From the IMG/VR virus record IMGVR_UViG_3300042401_000531, positions 1-24,553 of that record: 24,553 nucleotides of DNA, one strand, 5' to 3'. The translations under genes were made by a program, and so were the position numbers. Under the pieces are notes generated by a model that worked only from the letters and a program-made list of their open reading frames with translations, was not told the origin of the DNA and did no database searches. This DNA comes from a virus. Positions 19,819 to 24,553 of the stretch are shown in pieces (position 1 is the first letter of the stretch; each line of letters opens with the position of its first letter).

Positions 19819-21642
19819 TTATGTGGTTATTATTGTTACAGAATTATTAGCTTGAAGATATTGAATATCACCATCTGGCAATCCTCCATTACAAGTCATG
19901 AGAGCTGCTGGAATTGTTAGTGTAATATTTTGACCTGCTATACTGTCAAATACATGATCATATCCTGTAGTATTTCCCATATTTTCTAAACTTGGTAAGT
20001 AAATATTATATATTGGCATAGTATTATTAAAACCATAATTCCCTATAGAAACTAATTTAGGTAATAAAAATTGAACACCAGATCCTGCAAAAGTAAATGT
20101 ACCTGCAGTTACTAAATTTGGAAAATTATAGTTAGGCACACCATCTATAGAGACAAAACAATAATCTCCTGCAGTTTGAAGTAAAGGTAATTTTAAAGTA
20201 TTTATACTATTACATGAATTAAAAGCACTATCTCCTGCAGTTATAACTCCATTTAATATTACATAATTTAATGCATAACAATCTAAGAAAGCACCTCCTT
20301 CTAATACAGTTACTACTCCTGAAATATCTACTATTTCTAATACACTATCTTGTGAACCATTGTTAAAATAAAACAATTCATTTTTAATAGTTATATTAGT
20401 TGCTCCTATTAAACTAACTATATTTCCTGAAATACTTACACTTGTAAATGGTGTACCAAAAGTTGGCAAATCAAAGAAAGTATTCCAATCTGCTACATTA
20501 CTAGCACTTCCAGATACTAAAACATCCGCATTAGCTATATCATCAAAGGTTATTTCAATAGTTTGTTCTGTATCACATGCTACATCATTGTAAATATCTA
20601 ATGTTTTATTAGCAATATTTAAAGCTTGTTCTTCTGTAAGACCAGGTGTCCCTTGTTCTGTAGCCACTACTATTGTAATTATAGTTAAGTTATCAGAATT
20701 AAGTCCTTGTATACAATGATCATCATATTCTCCTAGGTTATCATATAATTGTGTAACTCCTGATATATCCCCATGAATTAAAATAATGTGATTTATAGAA
20801 GGATCTTCAAGTGCATTATCTACATTAGTTTTAACATAGGCGGTCCATCCTGGATGTGCTGTTGCTATATATACTGCATTTGTAGCATCACCATCTGATC
20901 CTAAACTTCCTGTAATACTAAATTCTGTAATATTAATATTATTTGCTGCTAATATAAACATACCAGGATACATATTAGTAAAATATGTACTTCCTGTACC
21001 AAAATAATCTGTTCCTGATGCTATATAACCATCTATAGAAGGATTAGTATAATTACATTCTATAAGGTAATCACCATTTTGAGAATGTGTATAAGGAATA
21101 CTTAAATTATAATTTACATTATTTTCACTAATATCTGCATATAATTGTGTTAAATTAGTATTGAATAAATTACCACCATCATACATGTCACTACATCCAT
21201 CATCTATATTAGTATATGGTCCTTCTAGATTAGTGTAATCACTAAAATAAATTATATTAGGAATAAGTGTGGTTACTTGTTCATAGCAAGAATTCATAGA
21301 ATTAACAAATTGTGGTAAACTAAAACTAAATATAGTAGTAGTAGTTGTTGTGGTAGTAGGAGCTACGGTTGTAGTTGTAGTGGTAGTAGTAGGTGTAGCT
21401 GTTGAAGTAGTGGTGGTTGTAGTTAAACCACTTATAGGCATATCTGTATAACTCGTACAAGTTCCTGTAGCCATCACTCTTATTGTAGTTGCACCATCTG
21501 GAACAGGAGATAAATAATATCCTGCTAATAATGCCATTTTTGATATTCCTGATGCAATAGGAGTGACATTATCAAAATTTGAATAGATGTCAAATGTTGT
21601 TGTATTTATTCCTACTGCTGATAATGTTATTAATACTGTCAT
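19819..21642 (-). CDS. Large tail adhesin-like protein with Thr linker and LRR-like region (607 aa)
   Basis: Three parts. Residues 1-73 form a small beta domain (LITLSAVGINTTTFDIYSN...DGATTIRVMATGTC) that is homologous to the N-terminus of the protein at 21683, consistent with a shared anchoring module. Residues 74-103 are a Thr-rich linker. The remainder is beta-rich, ending with a repetitive stretch (about 400-590) such as GGAFLDCYALNYVIL, AGDSAFNSCNSINTLKL and TAGDYCFVS, resembling BspA/TpLRR leucine-rich repeats (x-x-A-F-x-x-C-x-x-L-x-x-L-x-L). A receptor- or surface-binding role is likely. There is no signal peptide; it is presumably a tail-tip or fibre component rather than secreted. 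Confidence 0.65.
   Translation of the reverse strand: MTVLITLSAVGINTTTFDIYSNFDNVTPIASGISKMALLAGYYLSPVPDGATTIRVMATGTCTSYTDMPISGLTTTTTTSTATPTTTTTTTTVAPTTTTTTTTIFSFSLPQFVNSMNSCYEQVTTLIPNIIYFSDYTNLEGPYTNIDDGCSDMYDGGNLFNTNLTQLYADISENNVNYNLSIPYTHSQNGDYLIECNYTNPSIDGYIASGTDYFGTGSTYFTNMYPGMFILAANNINITEFSITGSLGSDGDATNAVYIATAHPGWTAYVKTNVDNALEDPSINHIILIHGDISGVTQLYDNLGEYDDHCIQGLNSDNLTIITIVVATEQGTPGLTEEQALNIANKTLDIYNDVACDTEQTIEITFDDIANADVLVSGSASNVADWNTFFDLPTFGTPFTSVSISGNIVSLIGATNITIKNELFYFNNGSQDSVLEIVDISGVVTVLEGGAFLDCYALNYVILNGVITAGDSAFNSCNSINTLKLPLLQTAGDYCFVSIDGVPNYNFPNLVTAGTFTFAGSGVQFLLPKLVSIGNYGFNNTMPIYNIYLPSLENMGNTTGYDHVFDSIAGQNITLTIPAALMTCNGGLPDGDIQYLQANNSVTIITT
21334..21423 (-). repeat. Thr-coding tract in the 607-aa adhesin (30 codons)
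   Basis: Encodes residues 74-103, mostly Thr with Ser, Ala, Pro and Val (TTTTTTSTATPTTTTTTTTV...). Degenerate GTAGTA/GTTGTA triplets on the plus strand make the tract repetitive and prone to slippage. It joins the conserved N-terminal domain to the variable C-terminal part. Confidence 0.7.
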
Positions 21643-21682
21643 ATTTTTATATATGTTAATTTATTATAATTGATTTTTTATA

Positions 21683-22549
21683 TTATACAAGTTGTGTAAC
21701 TGCGTTTACTTCATATAGATACATTGATGGATCAATAGCATACCAAGTTCCTATTGTTACAGGAATTTGTGTACTAACAAAACTACCTGTAACAGTTTGT
21801 GTTTCTACAGTAGTATAACTTGAGACAGCTCTTAAAGTTCTTTGTAAATCTAGTGTAAGCTGAACAGTACCTCCACCACCAGGAATTTGTGGACTTGAGT
21901 TAGCTGTTATTTGAATTTCATCACCTACCTGTAAATTATCTGGATATATATTACTAATTGAATTTAATCCATTATAATATTCAGTAGTTGATACTCCAGA
22001 ATTTTGTTGTGCTGCAGCAACATCATATGTTATAACACCATCTCTTCTACGATTTATTTTAAAGTTTATAGATGTATATGTACCAACAACAGCGTGCCAA
22101 TATAAAGCTACCCCTGGTGCAATATCTGGTGTAGTAGTGGTTGTAGTGCTTGTAGTGGTGGTACTACTAGTTGATGTAGACGTACTAGTAGAAGTTGATG
22201 TACTAGTACTCGATGATGTTGTAGTAGTACTCGATGATGATGTTGTAGTAGTTGTTATTGGAGCTGTAGTAGTGGTAGATGTTGTAGGTGGAACATCAAC
22301 TGATGCTGTACCTGCTATTAAACAAGGATCATCATTAATTACTATATCAATTTGATTACCACATACACCCATAGATACCACTCTAATAATTGTTGCATCA
22401 TTAGGAACAAATGGTGTTGTATATCCAGCTATCAAATCAGCAGCACTTATATCTGTGTCAAATGGCTGATCATAATCATCTGCATTTGAATAAAGATTAA
22501 AAGGACCTGCGTCACTTCCTACATTTGTTAATGTTATTAATGTTGTCAT
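21683..22549 (-). CDS. Tail adhesin-like protein with Ser/Thr linker (288 aa)
   Basis: The N-terminal domain (about 1-74, LITLTNVGSDAGPFNLYSNADDY...NDATIIRVVSMGVCG) is homologous to that of the 607-aa protein. Residues 88-140 form a Ser/Thr linker (PPTTSTTTTAPITT then long SSS/TSTS runs). The C-terminal domain (about 141-288) is beta-rich with aromatic and Asn/Gly content (VALYWHAVVGTYTSINFKINRRRDG, IQITANSSPQIPGGGGTVQLT), like a small carbohydrate- or receptor-binding jelly roll, but I recognise no specific family. The modular plan is anchor, flexible stalk, variable head. Confidence 0.6.
   Translation of the reverse strand: MTTLITLTNVGSDAGPFNLYSNADDYDQPFDTDISAADLIAGYTTPFVPNDATIIRVVSMGVCGNQIDIVINDDPCLIAGTASVDVPPTTSTTTTAPITTTTTSSSSTTTTSSSTSTSTSTSTSTSTSSTTTTSTTTTTTPDIAPGVALYWHAVVGTYTSINFKINRRRDGVITYDVAAAQQNSGVSTTEYYNGLNSISNIYPDNLQVGDEIQITANSSPQIPGGGGTVQLTLDLQRTLRAVSSYTTVETQTVTGSFVSTQIPVTIGTWYAIDPSMYLYEVNAVTQLV
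22130..22288 (-). repeat. Ser/Thr-coding microsatellite tract (about 53 codons)
   Basis: Encodes residues 88-140 of the 288-aa protein, with alternating Ser and Thr (TSTSTSTS) encoded by ACT/AGT-type codons. On the plus strand it appears as GTA/CTA repeats with tandem ACTAGTA units. It creates spurious Val-rich antisense frames. Confidence 0.75.
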
Positions 22550-22569
22550 TATTATATATTTTATATTAT

Positions 22570-23421
22570 TTAATCTTTTATTAATCTTACAGACCTACCA
22601 TATGAAGTATTACCAAAATTCCATTGAATATCTCCATTTAAATATAATAGAGTACGAGAAGATAAATAATTAATATTTCCAGTGGCACTCCACCAATACC
22701 CATAATTTTGGATAAATGCAAAAAGTCCTGTGTAATCTCTATATCCTCCTGCCAAGGCAGTGAAACCAGTTTCATTTGTTACTAAATAACTAGTACTTGA
22801 CCAATGACATTTTCCAACTTCTTTTAATTTAACCCCTACGTTATAAACTGTACCTGCAAAAGTAGGAACATTTCCACCTATGTAGGTTGTCAATGCAATC
22901 CACTCAGAATCAGTAGGGATGTGATAACCAATAGGAGCTAAGCCTCTTGGGTTATTAACAGCGTACCCATTATAAAGTTTTCCATAAACTGCCCCATTTA
23001 AAGGGTCATTATCGTAATAGCACCACGCACCTTCAGTTAAGGCAGCCCATTGTTGGTCTGTGTAACTACTTGCGTCAATGAGTGGTGTTCCATCTCTATA
23101 TGTTGTTACATCTAAATTACAAACTGTCCATATTTGTGTACCAATAGTTACTTCTGTTCCTGATATACAATTTGCACAAATAGTTGTTGTGGTTGTTGTT
23201 GTTGTTGGTGGTAATGTAGTGGTAGTAGTGGTTGTGCTACTACTAGTGGAAGTGCTTGTTGAGGTACTAGTAGAAGTAGAAGTACTAGTAGATGTAGAAG
23301 TACTAGTTGAACTACTTGTAGTTGTTGTGGTTGGAGATAATGTAGTTGTTCTAGTTGTAGTAAAACAACTAGTGGGATAGTAAACAGTTACTATTTCATA
23401 TATCTCATCACATCTTCTCAT
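22570..23421 (-). CDS. FISUMP / C-type-lectin-like tail adhesin with Ser/Thr linker (283 aa)
   Basis: A short leader (MRRCDEIYEIVTVYYPTSCF), a 60-residue Ser/Thr linker (aa 21-80, with a TSTSTSTS run) and a C-terminal domain from about residue 88. The latter has TEVTIGTQIWTVCNLDVTTYRDGTPL, GAWCYYDNDPLNGAVYGKLYNGYAVNNPRGLAPIGYHIPTDSEW and ETGFTALAGGYRDYTGLF, then YWWSATGN and GRSVRLIKD. This is the FISUMP (Fibrobacter succinogenes major paralogous) domain, an FGE/C-type-lectin-like fold. Comparable folds are the ligand-binding heads of variable phage and bacterial adhesins, in some cases diversified by retroelements. No reverse transcriptase is in this window. It shares one base with the endolysin gene. 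Confidence 0.8.
   Translation of the reverse strand: MRRCDEIYEIVTVYYPTSCFTTTRTTTLSPTTTTTSSSTSTSTSTSTSTSTSTSTSTSTSSSTTTTTTTLPPTTTTTTTTICANCISGTEVTIGTQIWTVCNLDVTTYRDGTPLIDASSYTDQQWAALTEGAWCYYDNDPLNGAVYGKLYNGYAVNNPRGLAPIGYHIPTDSEWIALTTYIGGNVPTFAGTVYNVGVKLKEVGKCHWSSTSYLVTNETGFTALAGGYRDYTGLFAFIQNYGYWWSATGNINYLSSRTLLYLNGDIQWNFGNTSYGRSVRLIKD
23182..23361 (-). repeat. Ser/Thr-coding microsatellite tract (60 codons)
   Basis: Encodes residues 21-80 of the FISUMP protein. The central part alternates Ser and Thr and is flanked by long Thr runs and two Pro-containing breaks (LSP, LPP). The plus-strand DNA is a degenerate repeat of ACTAGTAGAAGT-like units. Confidence 0.78.
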
Positions 23422-23840
23422 TATATAGTTTTAAGCTCAAAATGCATCCCATCGACTCTACCAGTCCAATTTCCCCCCCAATTAAATCCTGCTACAACAA
23501 AACAATTCACAAACTCTTTTGATAAAGTTGGTGTCATGTTTAATTGATTCCAAGCAGCGTTCACATCAATAGCAATTCCCCAGGAATGTAAAGACATCGA
23601 TTTAAGTCCTCTCTTCTTACGAATGTTAAAACATCCATCCCAAGTTTTTAATTCTTTAACACATCCTGTAGATATAAGATTTTTAAAAGCTTTTGTCAAT
23701 GGTAGGATCATATCTTTATTACAATATAATCTTTTAGGAATTACACCTATTTCTAATTCTTTTGGTACATCCCATAACACCATTGAAGATTCTTTAGTTG
23801 GATCACCGTATTTCTTTAAAGCTTGTGCACTTGTTACCAT
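23421..23840 (-). CDS. M15 peptidase endolysin (L-Ala-D-Glu or D,D-carboxypeptidase-like)
   Basis: A 139-aa lysin of the M15 (VanY/VanX-like) family. The core SMSLHSWGIAIDVNAAWN gives the zinc ligands His85 and Asp92 in the S-x-H-x-x-G-x-A-x-D motif. The final GMHFELKTI gives His133. The size matches single-domain phage endolysins. It would cleave peptide cross-links in peptidoglycan to release virions. It has no signal peptide, so it needs a holin. The holin-like frame at the right edge and the virion-like gene between them fit a lysis cassette, unusually embedded in the adhesin module. It overlaps the FISUMP gene by one base. Confidence 0.88.
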   Translation of the reverse strand: MVTSAQALKKYGDPTKESSMVLWDVPKELEIGVIPKRLYCNKDMILPLTKAFKNLISTGCVKELKTWDGCFNIRKKRGLKSMSLHSWGIAIDVNAAWNQLNMTPTLSKEFVNCFVVAGFNWGGNWTGRVDGMHFELKTI

Positions 23841-23853
23841 TGGTTTGTTTTAT

Positions 23854-24288
23854 TTAATTGTATACTCTTATTTCTATTGAATCTGGTTGCCCTTGTGAAT
23901 CTATATAACTACCATCATAATAATTAAAAGTCATCCAGACTGTATTAGAATCATTTCTTTTTAAACCACCATATCCTGTAGCTCCCTCTAAGCCGTCATG
24001 TGTATAAAAACACGCAGTTTTACCAGCGGTAAATGCACCGTTTAAAGTACCTATGTAATTTCCAATACTATCTCTGGTCCAAGTAACTGTTCCGCCTAAT
24101 GTGTTTTCCAATATAGTAGGAACTGGAGCTGTTTCACCAGTCTGTGTTAACAAAGCTGTATACACTTTATATGTTAACCCAGAAGGACTATCAGCTATTA
24201 AATCTGTTATATATCTTGTTAAATTGAACTCACCTTTAAATCCTGTCTTTTTCTCAAGCCATAGACCTGCTTTTATAAATATGCTCAT
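23854..24288 (-). CDS. Virion-like hypothetical protein (144 aa)
   Basis: MSIFIKAGLWLEKKTGFKGEFNLTRYI starts the protein. A beta-rich region follows: GLTYKVYTALLTQTGETAPVPTILENTLGGTVTWTRDSIGNYIGTLNGAFTAGKT. LTYKVYTALLTQTGxxAPxxxxLENTLGGxxxWxxxxxGxYxGTLxGAF is a segment I recall from related phage tail-module proteins. The C-terminus is Ser/Asp/Tyr-rich (YYDGSYIDSQGQPDSIEIRVYN). It is placed between the holin-like gene and the endolysin. A structural role is likely; none is proven. Confidence 0.55.
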   Translation of the reverse strand: MSIFIKAGLWLEKKTGFKGEFNLTRYITDLIADSPSGLTYKVYTALLTQTGETAPVPTILENTLGGTVTWTRDSIGNYIGTLNGAFTAGKTACFYTHDGLEGATGYGGLKRNDSNTVWMTFNYYDGSYIDSQGQPDSIEIRVYN

Positions 24289-24290
24289 AG

Positions 24291-24553
24291 TTAATCTATT
24301 TCTGTGTTTGAATTTTTATTTGCCACCATAGTTGAATATGTGGTGAGTGATAGGAGAGCAGCTATAAGAGCAGCCTCTAGTCCTAGTAACATAGCTACAT
24401 CAGAATATGATTTACCTATTTCCCAGTTATGTATTGTATGTGATATGTTCTTTATTAAATCAATAGAAAAAGCCAACGATAAGATCTTGCGTATAGATAT
24501 CTTACTGTTGGTCCCTAACCATAATGGTTCTATGTATTTAAATAGTTTTATTG
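24291..24553 (-). CDS. Holin-like membrane protein (5' truncated at the window edge)
   Basis: The frame is open to the right edge; codons before the TTG at 24476 read IKLFKYIEPLWLGTNSKISIRKILSL, so the real start lies beyond 24553. Two hydrophobic stretches are visible: KILSLAFSIDLIKNISHTI and DVAMLLGLEAALIAALLSLTTYSTMV, separated by NWEIGKSYS. The C-terminus is polar. Size, two membrane segments and placement upstream of an endolysin gene with one gene between suggest a holin or antiholin. A tail or membrane-anchored protein cannot be excluded. Confidence 0.6.
   Translation of the reverse strand, partial: IKLFKYIEPLWLGTNSKISIRKILSLAFSIDLIKNISHTIHNWEIGKSYSDVAMLLGLEAALIAALLSLTTYSTMVANKNSNTEID

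Noticed and set aside
22137-22355. Val-rich frame on the plus strand opposite the Ser/Thr linker
   Set aside because: It is the antisense reading of Thr/Ser codons (ACT/AGT become GTA/GTT-type Val codons). The minus-strand frame has a recognisable anchor domain and is continuous, so the plus frame is a shadow.
17505-23361. Repetitive GTA/GTT tracts considered as CRISPR or tandem regulatory repeats
   Set aside because: There are no unique spacers between regular repeats, the periodicity is 3 bases, and all tracts are in frame inside protein-coding genes.
23078-23380. Val/Leu-rich plus-strand frame resembling a membrane protein
   Set aside because: Antisense of the FISUMP gene and its Ser/Thr tract. 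The hydrophobic character comes only from the repeat composition.
1-24553. tRNA genes, rRNA, insertion sequences, integrase/attachment sites
   Set aside because: I saw no cloverleaf-like sequences with CCA ends, no transposase or integrase motifs, and no long terminal inverted repeats in the window. A tRNA search program would be needed to exclude short degenerate tRNAs.

Overview
The window looks like part of the genome of a tailed double-stranded DNA phage (Caudoviricetes) infecting a Bacteroidota host, probably a flavobacterium-like one. The phage assignment rests on a lysis pair (M15 endolysin, holin-like protein), tail-adhesin-like proteins, an rIIB-like protein, a dNMP kinase, PhoH, RecA, MazG and several free-standing homing endonucleases. 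The host assignment rests on promoters of the Bacteroidota sigma-A type (TTTG or TTAG, 20 bases, then TAnnTTTG), A-rich leaders without Shine-Dalgarno sequences, AT-rich DNA and a FISUMP/C-type-lectin-like adhesin domain. I saw no tRNA, rRNA, IS element or CRISPR array.

Layout: the two halves are convergent. The left half (1-13244) is a plus-strand block of early/DNA-metabolism genes: a truncated rIIB-like gene, an HNH nuclease, a run of small conserved phage genes, a promoter-driven RHH + GIY-YIG cassette (2882-3724), a PD-(D/E)XK nuclease, more small genes and a strong terminator (6914-6938). After that comes a 282-base regulatory gap with a palindrome, three helically phased repeats, a hairpin and a promoter. 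It leads into recA, dNMP kinase, a HAD phosphatase, an HNH homing gene that appears to have taken over the 5' end of mazG, then mazG, a second HNH-like gene, phoH, thioredoxin, a YjzC-like gene, a GroES-like gene and a glycosyltransferase-like fusion. Stops and starts mostly overlap (ATGA, TAATG), so these are probably translationally coupled operons.

A bidirectional terminator at 13248-13283 ends both halves. The right half (24553-13339) is on the minus strand. From its upstream end it reads: holin-like protein, a virion-like protein, M15 endolysin, three large adhesin-like proteins with Thr/Ser-rich linkers, two small genes, an HNH homing endonuclease, a GT-A type glycosyltransferase, another Thr-tailed small protein, a ferritin-like protein, a GIY-YIG homing endonuclease and a conserved small gene. 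A minus-strand promoter (16005-16036) then opens a final operon of very basic, Gly/Lys-rich small proteins that share a KKAQxG motif.

The most interesting points are: (1) Thr/Ser-rich mucin-like linkers on five proteins beside a glycosyltransferase; (2) a homing endonuclease fused to a copy of the MazG N-terminus directly upstream of the intact mazG; (3) an RHH regulator paired with a GIY-YIG nuclease under its own promoter; (4) the KKAQxG array; (5) phased repeats upstream of recA. Ten genes of under 60 codons (32, 22, 44, 59, 59, 42, 53, 19, 58 and 41 aa) were read directly from the DNA. Family assignments are from motif recognition without database searches.
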